The notes under the pieces: generated by a model
Database searches by the model: none
What the model was told of the DNA's origin: nothing
The model's input: the letters and a program-made list of their open reading frames with translations, nothing else
From: CAVVZJ01 sp963752755
GTDB lineage: Bacteria > Planctomycetota > Planctomycetia > Isosphaerales > Isosphaeraceae
Reading direction: 5' to 3'
Length of the DNA stretch: 64,000 bases
NCBI GenBank assembly: GCA_963752755.1
Contig: CAVVZJ010000011.1
Span: forward strand, 558,001-622,000
Part shown: in pieces, positions 1 through 10,675 of the stretch
How positions within the stretch are numbered: the first letter of the stretch is position 1
Layout: the number at the start of each line of letters is the position of its first letter
Translations under genes and position numbers: made by a program

Positions 1-3000
1 CGTTGTTGTTGCCGTTGAAGAGGTTGTAGAGCAACTGGCTGCCGGTTCGCCTGGCCGACGATCCGCACGGCCACATCGGTCGAGTTGGCGAAGATGTTGT
101 CCATCGCCAGGAAGTAGACATGCGAGAGGCTGTTCAGCGCCGTCGAAGGCGGGCGCCTCGGTGTGGATTCCCTCGGCGTCGTTGTAGAAGGTGTTGTTGA
201 GGAAGATGCCGACGTAGGGTGTCGGGGAGTTGACGTTGTCCGACCGTGTCGCCGTTGATCCGGACGCCGGTCGGGCATGTTGGCGATGGTGTTGTTGACC
301 ATGTTGAGCAGCACCGGCTGGCCGAGGTTGGTGCCGTCGCGAGCGATGAACGCGGCTGCCTGCCGGCGGGTTGAGCAGGACGGCGATCTGGCCGACACCC
401 GAGGGGTGGGCGATGACGCCGACCTGGCTGAAGTCGCTCAGGTGGGAGTCGGAGATCGTCATCGCCTTGGCGGTGTTGTACTGGAGCAGCGGGTCGCTCG
501 TGCCGAGCTTGTCGCTGTTGGTGCCGCCGTTGGACCCGTTGTTCGAGTACACCCAGCCGCCACCCTGCAGCTCGATCCGGGTCATGTAGCGGATGTCGGC
601 GTTGTCGATCAGGTTGCCGTCGCGGGGGTCGTAGAGGTTGTAGTCGGAGAGCGAGAGGCCGCCGAAGCCGATCACGCCGCCGTCGCCGGCCTGTGGGGTG
701 GTGCCGCTGTAGCCGAAGCTCGACAGGAAGCCGGCACTGACGGCACTGTCCATCGTCACGCCGCGGACGGTCTTGCCGACCGAGTCGTCGCGGAGCGAGG
801 TGATGATGACCGGCACGCGGGGCTGGCCGGTCGTCTCGTTGCCGCCGATGCCCAGGATGCGGATCTGGCTCATGACGCCCGGATCGACCAGGGGGTCGGC
901 CGTGGGATCGACACCGTCGTCGATGCCGACGAGGAAGCCGGCGCCACCGCGGGTGTCGGCGAAGTCGTTGCCCGAGGGCATGCCGTTCTGACCGTCGCCG
1001 ATCGGCGGCACGCTGAGGTCGTTCAGGAGCTTGACGAGAGCCGACTCGCCCGGCTTGGGAATCCGCTGGCCGTTGGCCAGGAGGGTATCGGGCAGGCTGG
1101 ACTGGATCGTCAGGCTCACATACGGCTTCAGCTCGGCGCTGTAGGTCGAGGGCGGGACCGGGAATCCGCCCTGGATGGGGAAGGACGTGCCCGCGAACCC
1201 GGAGGCCCCGGTCAGGGAGATTGTCGTCCGCAGGGCATAGGTGAGGTCGGTGTCGTCCCAGACCGAATCGACACGAAGGTTTGGAGCGTATCCAAAGAAC
1301 GTCGTGCCACCGCGGTTCTGCGGGACGCCCATCACCTCCAGGGCGTTGATGTCGTTCCGCTGCATGATGTTGCCGCGGAAGAAGGGATTGCCGGAGATCA
1401 GGGGCCGGAGGGGATCGGCGGCGAGCAGACCGTTGGCCTCGGCCGAGATCGGAGCTTCCTTGTTGTCGTAGAAGTTATTGTTGGTGATGTAGGTCCGGAA
1501 GCCGAGGGGTTGCCCGAAAATCGGCTGGCCGAAGGCCGTCTGTCCGAAGGCACCCTGGAGAGCCAGGACGTCGCGCTGGCCGATCGTGCCGCTGGGGGTG
1601 TTGACGGTGCCGCCGCCATAGCGGAACTCGGCCTCGTCGATAACGGCCACGGCGCCCGAGGTGATCGAGACGCTGCCCCAGCGGGCCAGGTCGGGGACGT
1701 TGCCGGGAGACGGCAGGTTGGACGAGCTGTTGTCGGAATCGATCGTGGGAACGATCGTGGTTCGGGCGCCGGTGTTCGGATTGACGTAGGTGGTCGTGGC
1801 GTTGTCGTCGAAGAACGAGGTGAAGAGAATCCGGGCGTCGCCGGTCTGCTGGGGCACGAAGTTCGGGTCGGTGGGGGCGATGTTCGGGTTCTGATCGTAC
1901 TCGTTGATGTAGGTCCGATCGCCGAGGTTGATGCTGGCGCCGATGAGCGAGACGTCGATGGCGGCGCCGCGCTGGAACTTGAACATCATGCCGGGCTGGA
2001 CATACATCCGGTCGGCGAAGTTGGACTCTCGTTCAGGCCGGTGTTGTGCTGGAGCTTGCTGCCGATGTCCATCCGGGCGACGACGATGTAGGGCAAGGGG
2101 TCGTCGAAGGTGTAGTTCTGGAGCCCGCCGAGGCGAGGCGGGGTTGTCGGGCAGGAACTGGGCGTCGGTCGGCTCGATGACGCCGTTCAGCTCGGCACGA
2201 ACGTAGATGCCGTTGAGGCTGGTCCGCTGGACAGTCGTGCGCCGGATGAGCGGGCCGCGGGCCAGCGCATCCTCGCGGAAGGAGTCCATGTCGCCCGAGA
2301 TGCCGCCCTGGGAACCGCCGTTGGGGCCGGGGCTGCCGTTGGGTTGCTGGTAGCCGTCGATCGCCATGTTGGTGATCGCCGGCCGGCTGTTGAACAGCGT
2401 GACGGCGTCGAAGCGGTAGCCGATGGTGGCGGGCACGGCACCGCCGCCGTAGCGGATCGTGCCGAAGTTCAAGCTGGAGAGGGCCGAGTCGGCGCCGGAG
2501 ACGCCGAGGTTGGTCCGGCCATCGACCTGCGGCAGGGTCGGGTCGTCGGGTCCGGGGGTGATCGGGATCGGGCGACCACCGTTGCTCGTGTCGTTGAAGT
2601 TCCGGAGGACGATGCCGCCGAAATCGCCGGGGTACGGGGTGCCGCCGGTGCCGCCCTGGGAGGTGGGGGCACCGTCGTGGTTGGTGTCGCCGCCGACCGA
2701 GTCGTCGAGGTAGCTGGTGACGTACACCTGCTGATCAGGATTCGGGCCGCCGTTGAACTGAATGGCGCTGCCCTGGTTCTGCACGTAGAGCGAGGCGTCC
2801 TGCATCTTCAGGATCGATCCGGGCTGGAAGACCAGCATCGTATCGAAGGGGACCGTTGGCGCTGCCGTCGGGAACCGTCGTCTGGTTCGGATTCTGGCTG
2901 GGGTGCTGGAGGACGAACGTGCGGTGCTGCGGATCGCCCGGGTTCGGCGGCAGAGCCACAACCACGACGGGGCCCCTGGAGGCGAGCTGTGAGGCGGCAT

Positions 3001-6000
3001 AGAAGGCCGAGCGGTCGAATCGGCCGTTGCCGTTGAGGTCGAGGTTGGAGTTGAAGCCCTGGCCGAAGTTGTTGACGCTGTTGAGGTTGCCGCCGTTGAG
3101 GGAATTGGGCAGGGCCTCCGGGGCGAGCGCCGCGTAGGGGTGCAGAGCGGCTGCCGTCGGGATCGTCGGTGGTCAGGAGCGGATCATCGACGTAGTCAGG
3201 CCGGGCGAAGATGACGTTGCCGTTGGGCACGACGACGTAGCCGGTCTCGAAGGAGCCGCCGGGGACGAGGTCGCCGGACATGCCGGTGCGATACTGGCCG
3301 GTCGGCAGGAGGGTCTCCCAGCCCTGACCGTTCGGCTTGGGGTTGCCGAGGAACTCACCGTCGATCTGGTTGCCGTAAACGTCGTAGATCCGCAGGTCAC
3401 GGCCGTCGGACATGACCTGGTTGGGGATGTACAGCCGGTAGTGGTCGGGCGGCAGGGTCGTACCCGGGTTGAGCTTGACGACCAGGCGGTTCTGGTAGCC
3501 GGGGACGCTGGGGTCGCCGCCGCCGATGAGCTGGGAGTTCTGCAGGGTGACGGTGACGTTGGTGACGCGGGTGAAGCCGACCCCGGTGCCGAAGGTCGGG
3601 TCCACGCCGAAGTCGCCGTCGGGAGCGGACGTGGGCGAGTCGGCCGAGCGGATCAGCCAGATCTTGTCGGAGTAGTCGCCGGGCGCGAGCGTCTCGGAGA
3701 AGTCGATATTGAACTGGTTCGGCGGGGCCTCGGCGCGGGGCATGGTGCCGACGACCGGAACTTCGAAATAGGACCGCGGCCCGCTGGAGACGGTGCCGCT
3801 GCCCTTCGGGCTGATCGCGGCCACGTCGGTGACGTAAGTCGCGACGGGCTGGAGGTCGAACTTGATGGCGAAGTTCTGGAGGCCGGGATTGTTGAAGTCA
3901 CCGTCAAGCCCATTGCCGGCCGCGTCGGTGATGCCCTGGTAACCCTGTTGCGGCGTGCGGGCCGCCAGCATGTAGTAGCCGGCGGGCAGGCCGGTGGCGA
4001 AGCTGAGGTGGACCTGGCCGGTGTACCAGTCGTTGGTCAGGAGCCGGTTGGTCGTGTCGGTGTAGGTGGCGCCGGTGATGTAGTTGGAGTAATCGACGTC
4101 GTCCGACGTGCCGAGCTTGCGGTCCGGTCCGAGATTGATCAGCGCGTAGTTGCTGATGTTGGTGGCCGTGGACGGGTCGAGCGTGGGGACCTGGAACTGG
4201 GTCGGCACCCCGAGCGGATTGTTCAGATCGGACGGGGCGACCGGATCGACGACATTGAACGTGACGCCGCCGTTGAGCGACGAGAGCAAGGCGCCATCGG
4301 GAACGTTTCCGGGGGAGAACAGCGGGCTGGACTGGTCCACGCGGAAAGAGGAATCGAACTGCGTGGAGAGGCCCGGGCAGCGGCGGCTGATCGGCCTGAC
4401 CGACGACGACGATCCGTACGGTGTGGAAGCCCTGCGGCAGGTTGGTCGGAGCCTGGAACGTGAACCGGCCGTTGGCGTCGGTGGTCGTCTCGACGTCGAT
4501 CAACGCGCCGGGGTTCACGCCTCGGCCGCCGGAGCCGGTCGTCAGGTTGAAGACGCCGTTATGCAGGGCATTGAACTGGACCACGACGCGAAGGCCAGCC
4601 AGCGTGCCGGGGAACGGCGCGGAGACCTGGCCGACGAAGTGCGGCCGGTTGACATTGGTGTTCTGATCACCGGCGATGCCCGTATCGTCCTGAGGAGTGA
4701 GGCTCAGGGAGAGAACCTGGGGTGCCGTGAGCGTGGCGCTCCTGACCTGGCGGAACGGGTCGTTGTCGTTGGCCTCCTGGGCGGGCGGCTTGGCGTCGCC
4801 GGAGGGGAAGACGCCGTTGAACTCGCCGTCGAGCTTGTTGCCGACGAGGTCAGTGACCGTGTCCTGGATGATCAGGCCATAGGTATCGGTGGGCAGATTC
4901 GACTGAGGGACCTGGCTGAGGTCGAGGATCGCCTGGTTGGTCCGGCTGTTGTAGTTGACGATGATGGGGATCAGGACGTTCGACGGATTGTTGAAGACGC
5001 CCGAGGAGCCGGTGCGGGACAGGAAGATGTTGGTGCTGTTGATCGTGGCCGGGTCCATCGGCTCGCTGAACGAGACCGTGATCGTTCGGGCGACGAACGA
5101 GGTGGAGGTCACGCGCGGGGCGATCGTGTCGGCGAGGGTGAAGCTGCCGGAGAAGGCGGCGAGCGACTTGCCGTCGGTGGAGGCGATCGCGCCATCAGCG
5201 AAGCGTGTAGGCGTAGGTGCCGTTGGCCGTCGTGCCGGCAGCGTGGCTGAACGTCAGGCGGAAGACGATGGTGTTGCGGCTCGGGTCGATGAAGATGAGC
5301 TGGGGCGAGACGGTGATGCCGGCGGGCGTCTGGGTGAACTGGAGGTCGCTGGACTGGATCGTGGAGAGGTTCAGAGGCTTGTTGAGGCGGAACGAGAGAT
5401 CCTGAACGGAGGTCGTAAGCGTGCTGCCGTCGGGGATGTTGACCGCCTGGACGCGCAGCCGATCGACGGCCTGAAACGCCGCGGTGGCTTGCGGCAGGCC
5501 GAAACCGCCCTGGGGGTCCCAGGTGCCGGAACTGCTGCCGTTGAGCGGGATGGCCGAGTTCTTGAGGGCGTTGACCACGTCGGTCTGGGGACGCTCGGCG
5601 AGATCTGCCGCATCAAGCGCGGCGAGTGCCGCGAGGTTGGGAGCGGCGGCCGAGGTGCCGAAGAAGTTGGGGAAAGTGTCGCTATCCTGCGTGATGTCGC
5701 CCGCCGGGAGGTGAAGAACGTGGTGTTCGTGCCATCGACGCCGCTGAGCCTCGGGCGCTGGAGGGTCTGCAGCCGGCAGGCGGTTGCCGGCGGCGTCGAA
5801 GATGAGGTAGCGCGGGACCGAAGGAACTGAAGTCCTCGTTCTGGAGCGGGCTCTGGTTGCCATACGGCGGCGCGTTGTAGAACGGCACGGCGCCGACACT
5901 CACGGTATCGACGCCCGCGTCGTGGCCGACGGCGGTCGGATAGGAGATCCCGCCCGTGCTGCCGAATTGCTTGGGAGAAGTCGATGTCGGCGCCGAACTC

Positions 6001-7374
6001 GCGGAACTGGATCCGCCCCGGGGCCGCACCCGACTTGACCACGACCGCCACGCTGTAGGTGCCGGCGTTGGGAATCGTGACGACTTCCTCGGGGATCTGC
6101 GAGGCGACGTTGTTGGTGTTGCCCTGGGCGACGATGTTGCCGTTGGCGTCAAGGACGAGCACGTCCACGTCGCTGGTGACGCCGTTGGTCGTGTAGAACG
6201 GCTGATCGTACTGAAAAACGAGCTGGCCCGGCGTGTTGACCGTGATCGGCATCTGGGTCACGACCGAACCGCTCGGGGCGAAGTTCATGAACGTGCCGGT
6301 GATCCCTCCGACGGTGGCGGTCGTGGACCGGAAGGGCGAGGCGAAGCCCTTGTCCGCCTGGTTGCCAGCGGAGCTGAAGTAGATCCGGTTGTCGTTCTTG
6401 ACGACGTCGGAGACGGCCTGCTCAATCGGACCGGGCTGGAAGTATGGCTCGTCGCGATAGCTCACGTCATCGACAATCACCTGCGCCCGGCCACCCGCGA
6501 GAGATTGCGAATGCCATCGGCCATCGCGACGTCGCCGGTGAAGCCGGTGTTGAAAGCGAGGTTGACCCCGGGAGCCAGGTCGTAGATCTGCTCCATCATG
6601 GCGCGGCCTTCGTCGGTGTTATTGGGCCACCGACCGGCTCGTCCTGGAGCACGTTGATCCGGTTCAAGGGGGGCAGGTCGCCCGTGCTGATCGAGTCGGA
6701 GAGCCCGTTCGCGTAGCGATTGGCACTGTCCGAGAGGACGCCGACCGTGACGCCGCTGCCCGTGATTCCTGGGAACTGCTGGAGCGCCTGGGGCAAGCCG
6801 AAGACGTCCTCGGCCTGGTTGTTGGCCGCGCCGACGCTGGAGACGATCGGCTTGACGTTTGGGTCGATGCCGACGGTTTGCACCGTCTTGCCGTTGACGA
6901 CCTTCTGGAGGCTCGCCACCGCGGTCAGCTTGTCGATCGGGACATAGCCCTCGACGATCCGGTTCGTCGCATCCTTGGTCTGGATCTGCATGCCAATCGA
7001 CGGGTCACTCAACGCCGTGGCGAAGGCGTTGACGTCGCCATAGCCGCGAACGTCCACGCCAACCATGCCGTTCTGGACCCGGAGCATCTTGTCGCTCGGG
7101 TTGAACTGGCTGAGCGGCTGGCCCGTTTGCTTGTAGGCCTGGAACTCCAGATAAAGCTGGACCAGCTCTTGGCCGGCGGCGCCAGCGGACCATTCTTGAG
7201 GTTGGCCGGATCGAGGCTGGTCGGATGCCACGACGGTGGATTGTCCGAGGGCCCGGCCATCAGCATCCGGTCCTCGAGCGACTCCAGACGCGGGACTGAC
7301 TGCTTGCGCCTGCCCTGGGCCCCGCGACGACGCCCCGGGTCCCGATCATGCCCGTTTCCTTTGAAGCTGCCCAT
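1..7374 (-). CDS. Giant secreted subtilase-like surface protein (5' part; frameshifted; runs off the left edge)
   Basis: The start is ATG at 7374 with GGGAG upstream. The N-terminus carries the planctomycete extracellular motif PRLESLEDRMLMAG. A subtilase-fold domain follows: the Asp strand GSGVTVGVLSDSAN, SSAGNQ (about 6.37 kb), and the Ser motif FFGTSAAAPN (about 5.65 kb). No HGT-type catalytic His is seen; the region before SSAGNQ instead has NTDEGRAMMEQIYDLAPG. Ig-like (Big_5-type) segments with repeated phrases such as GNxxDGEF occupy about 5.2-3.2 kb. Right-handed beta-helix-like segments rich in N, G and IRYGGG fill about 3.0 kb to the edge. At least ten frame changes interrupt the reading, for example near 7185, 6600, 6500, 5960, 5830, 5190, 4340, 3160, 2860 and 2100, yet homologous-looking protein continues after each. 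I read it as one gene of more than 2,400 codons with indel errors. It is probably exported to the cell surface; the substrate is unknown. Confidence 0.75.
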
Positions 7375-8126
7375 CGACAGGCTCCCCGGTTAGTCCCGCC
7401 TCCGCCCCCGTCGGTACGCGACCGAGTGGGCCAGCCCCTCGACGGGGGTCGGCGGGTCGAAGCTCGTTGGATCGTGTGAAGAATCGCTTGCGAATGACAC
7501 CGGCTACGATGGCCATCGCGCCACCGTCGGGAGCCGACCCCCACCGCGACGGCCGCTCTTGCGGCCGCGGGCCTGAGGTCCGCCCCCCGATCAGGTCGTG
7601 TTCGATCCCGGCTCAACAACTCCCCGTCCAGGCCATCCCCATCCCTGGGGGAAGCACCTCGACGGGACCTGCGGCGTCAGATCCGCATCTCGTGTTGAGC
7701 CGAGAGGAAGGAAAAGCTTGGCTCCATGCACGCAATCAATCATTACAGGCAATCCGTCTCCCGGTCAAGTCCGTTTGGGAAAAAAATGTCGGTTGATGTG
7801 GGACCGAAAGGTGTGGTGAGCGTAGTTGTGCGAGGGAGCAAGGCGCATGGTGCAGATCATCAGGAGTTTGACTTGCCCGGCGGGGAAGTCAAATGGCCGG
7901 AAGCGATTTTTCGAGCTTTGGGCTGGTGTTCCGAGACACCGGTGAGGTTTTGGCACGTGGCGTGCATTATACCCATGGTGAGGAATATGGCTCTCATGAG
8001 CACACAAGTGCTCTCGATAGGCCCTGGCGGTTCCCACCGTCGCGAGCGTCGCCCAGAGCGGCACGTTCGACCGTGAATTCCGCGAGACGATCACCAACGG
8101 GTCAACGGCCCGAGGAGCTTACAGCG
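7375..8126. other. Divergent intergenic region
   Basis: About 750 bp lie between two divergent secreted-protein genes. I see no convincing gene. It contains a perfect 8-bp inverted repeat, TTTGACTT at 7867-7874 and AAGTCAAA at 7886-7893, around an 11-nt GC-rich spacer. This could be a hairpin or an operator. AT content is raised around 7730-7990 compared with the neighbours, consistent with promoters for the flanking genes, but I cannot assign -35/-10 boxes with confidence. Confidence 0.5.
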
Positions 8127-8714
8127 ATGTGGACTTCCAAGAACCATTCACGACGAAAAGTCAAACTTCAGCTGGAACGCCTGGACCAGCGTGCGGTGCC
8201 GGCGACATTCGGCGGCCCGGGGTTCGGCGGCGTGTACTTCAGTGGCCCCGCGACGGCCTATAGCGGTGCGCTTGGCTTTAACACCCCAGTCAGCCTGTCG
8301 CACACGCAGTCGAGTCTGGCGGCGGGCAATCTGTTTGGCGCCCGGCAGGCCTTCCAGAGGTCGGGGTTTGGTGCGTTTTCTTCCTCCGGCTACGGTTCCT
8401 CGGCTTTCTCCAATCGGCCGTTCTATTCCAGCTTCAACAGTAGTCCGGTGCGGACCTTCCCGGCTGGAGGCGGATTTTACGGCATCCAGAACACGCCTGG
8501 CGGAGTGGCCGGTCTCCAGGGGTTTGGCTTGCGAGGCAACGCGTTCAACAGCCTTTCACGATACAGTCCGCTGACGGCAGGCGGATTCGGAACGTCGGCC
8601 GCGATGTTGAATGGCGGCCCTTCCGGTACGCTGCCGACGGGTAATATCTCGTCCAGCGGTGGATACTATGGGTTCTCCAGCACTCCTGGCGGTGGGATGG
8701 CCGGCCTTTTGTGA
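8127..8714 (+). CDS. Small Gly/Ser/Phe-rich secreted protein with planctomycete export motif
   Basis: The start is ATG at 8127 with GAGGAG nine bases upstream; longer in-frame starts lack a ribosome binding site. The product is 195 aa. Its N-terminus is basic and then carries LQLERLDQRAVPATF, a variant of the planctomycete extracellular LExLExR motif. The rest is low complexity, rich in G, S, F, Y and N, and contains an imperfect internal repeat: GGFYGIQNTPGGVAGL near residues 112-127 and GGYYGFSSTPGGGMAGL at the extreme C-terminus. There is no enzymatic motif. It is probably a structural or surface protein; the function is unknown. A strong hairpin follows the stop codon. Confidence 0.7.
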   Translation: MWTSKNHSRRKVKLQLERLDQRAVPATFGGPGFGGVYFSGPATAYSGALGFNTPVSLSHTQSSLAAGNLFGARQAFQRSGFGAFSSSGYGSSAFSNRPFYSSFNSSPVRTFPAGGGFYGIQNTPGGVAGLQGFGLRGNAFNSLSRYSPLTAGGFGTSAAMLNGGPSGTLPTGNISSSGGYYGFSSTPGGGMAGLL

Positions 8715-8754
8715 GGCGCGATTGATCGATCGCAGGATTGGACATCTCGTTCCG

Positions 8755-8792
8755 AAAGGGCCGGCCCCAGAAGGGCCGGCCCGCGGTCTTTG
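8755..8792 (+). terminator. Terminator-like hairpin after the Gly-rich gene
   Basis: AAAGGGCCGGCCC and GGGCCGGCCC...CTTT form a strong GC hairpin with a short CAGAA-type loop about 40 bp past the stop codon at 8714. The following tract (GGTCTTTGGG) is only weakly T-rich, so termination is likely but the efficiency is uncertain. It also lies downstream of the converging HAD gene. Confidence 0.6.
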
Positions 8793-8822
8793 GGATTGTT
8801 CAGTTTTCCGGATTCGGGGGAC

Positions 8823-9473
8823 TCACGACCGATCCTCCCCGGGCACCTCGATTCCAAGTCTCACCAGTTCCTCGGGGAGTACCTGATGCTGGCGGGGGTC
8901 GTAGCGAATGCCTGTCATACCCAGGGCACGGGCACTCTGGATGTTCTCCTCGATGTCATCAATGAAGATGCAATCTTCCGGGCTCCTTCCGGCGGCCCGG
9001 GCACAAGCTTGGAAGAATCCGGCGGAGGGCTTGATCTCTCCGATCTCGAAGGACAGCACCAGATGATCGAAGTGGTCCAGGGTCTCGGCGAACTGATGGC
9101 GGAAATGCGCGGCGTGGATCTCGTTCGTGTTAGAGCCAAGCACGAGGGAATAGCCTCGGGAATTGAGCCAGGCCACGAGCCGGGCCACCGGCTCGTTCAA
9201 CCAGAAGATGTCGGCCCACGCCTCCGCGAACTCGCCATGCGGGAGGTCGAGGCCAACCAGTTGACAGACCGCCTTCGAGAAGTCCTCGCCGCGCATCCGG
9301 CCACTCTCGTAGCGCTGGACCAAGGCGGTGAGACCGGCCTCCTGCGCTTTCCTGAGAAGTTGTTCGCCCGAGAGTCCGAGGCGACTTCCGAGGATCGCGC
9401 AGGAACGGGCGTAGTCGAATCGGGCCACGACGTTGCCGAAGTCGAAAATCAGAGCGGGTCGATCATGTCGCAT
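8823..9473 (-). CDS. HAD-superfamily hydrolase (subfamily IA, YihX-like)
   Basis: The product is 216 aa, typical for HAD-IA phosphatases. Motif I is present as IFDFGNVVARFD (the second Asp of DxD is replaced by Asn in DFGN, as in several YihX-like members). Motif II is VLGSNTNEIH, the conserved Lys is in GEIKPSAGFF, and motif III/IV is CIFIDDIEENIQSARALG. The family dephosphorylates sugar phosphates or other small phosphoesters in the cytoplasm; this substrate cannot be read from sequence. The gene stands alone, converging on the Gly-rich gene. Confidence 0.85.
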   Translation of the reverse strand: MRHDRPALIFDFGNVVARFDYARSCAILGSRLGLSGEQLLRKAQEAGLTALVQRYESGRMRGEDFSKAVCQLVGLDLPHGEFAEAWADIFWLNEPVARLVAWLNSRGYSLVLGSNTNEIHAAHFRHQFAETLDHFDHLVLSFEIGEIKPSAGFFQACARAAGRSPEDCIFIDDIEENIQSARALGMTGIRYDPRQHQVLPEELVRLGIEVPGEDRS

Positions 9474-9559
9474 GGAACGGTTTACCGGAGGCCAGTCGGG
9501 ATGGTTCTCATTTTGCGAAATTCCTGGTCATGACGGCAAGGGCTGATGGGGGCCACGGG

Positions 9560-10477
9560 TCAGGGTGATTTCTCCGCTGCGGGGAGGGAGTCCGAGTAGG
9601 TGGCCATCGCCTGCCAGATTCTCGGGGCGACCCGCGGGGTGACAGGTCGGACGCTGCCGTCGAGCATCAGCACATGAGTGCGGCCGGGATGGCTGCTGGA
9701 GGCGCCCAGGGGCGCCGTCTTGCCGTTCTCGCCACGCAGGAGAGTTTGGCGTCGGGCGGCCGGACGTGGTTGTACAAGGTCGAGACCCAGCCCGGCTCGG
9801 CCCAGTTCGAACCGGCATCTCCGCGCCAGGCATCTTCGGGAGCTGGTGGACAGCCCTTTTCGGTGATCGGTCCGGGGACGACCGGCCGTAGTTCCTCGGG
9901 AGCCTCGGGATGGCCGAACCGACGAGGCGTTCGGCGAAGCCGGCCGTGAACTCGGTGCCGTCGGCTCGACTGACGTCGGCGAGTCGGACGAAGCGACCGG
10001 GGGCGAAGGGCCCATCGTGTCCATCGACCTGGCTCCCGGCGTTGGCCCGGTAACTGACGGGGCGGGGAAAGCTGACTCGGTGGCCAGGGAGTCAGCTCGG
10101 ACAAACGAAGTCGGCGATCAAAAACGGGGCCGGTGGCTCGCCGGCCTGGCCGACGGGTGTCGGTCGGGAAGCGGCGGAGAGGCCCCCGAAGTCCGACACG
10201 CCAAGCTGACCCAGCATCGCCGCGAGTGGACTGGCTCCTTCCTCGCCCGGGGCCGGAGACGGTCGGCAGATGGCGCGTGGCGTTATCATAGAGCAAGACC
10301 GCGCCGCCGATCGCGGCGAGATGACGCTGACACTGGAAGAGTCTCGCATTGTCGCGCCAGGATTGGCAGAAGCATCAGGAGGATGAGGCCGATCACCAAC
10401 ACGACCACCAGGATCACGAGCACTTCGAGAAGCGTCAAAGCCCGACGTCCTCGATGACCCGGGTTCGCTCTTACCAT
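9560..10477 (-). CDS. DUF1559 (pseudopilin-like) protein, frameshifted
   Basis: The start is ATG at 10477. The N-terminus has a prepilin-type leader and hydrophobic helix (RRALTLLEVLVILVVVLVIG). DUF1559 landmarks then appear in three frames: ALLYDNATRHLPT, FVCPSDSLAT near 10.09 kb, FAPGRFVRLADVSRADGTEF near 9.98 kb, NHVRPPDAKLSC near 9.76 kb, and the C-terminal HPGRTHVLMLDGSVRPVTP near 9.66 kb. Their order matches the family from end to end, so at least three indels disrupt one gene of about 305 codons. DUF1559 proteins are greatly expanded in planctomycetes and are thought to be processed like type II secretion or pilus pseudopilins; their specific roles are mostly unknown. Confidence 0.75.
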
Positions 10478-10675
10478 CGGAATTCTCCCACTGTGGGTCC
10501 TGTCGGTCCTCTCCCATCGTAGCGAGCGATCAGCGGACTGACATCCTCGCCGGTCCGGGTCTTCGTGAATGAGGCGCCGAGCCCGGCGGCGGGGAAGAAA
10601 GTCGATGGACGTCTCGGCCTCACGATCGCATGATGAAAGGAAGCCAGTTGAAGGCTTTCGGTTGGAGGAGGATCG

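Noticed and set aside
277..2091. Long plus-strand open frame of about 600 codons
   Set aside because: It is Arg/Gly/Val/Asp-rich noise opposite the giant secreted protein, whose minus-strand reading gives real Ig-like and beta-helix sequence. High GC leaves the complementary frame open.
3441..5250. Overlapping plus-strand open frames of about 340-366 codons
   Set aside because: Low-complexity composition (GVGDRGR-type) and no start context; they are complements of the surface protein.
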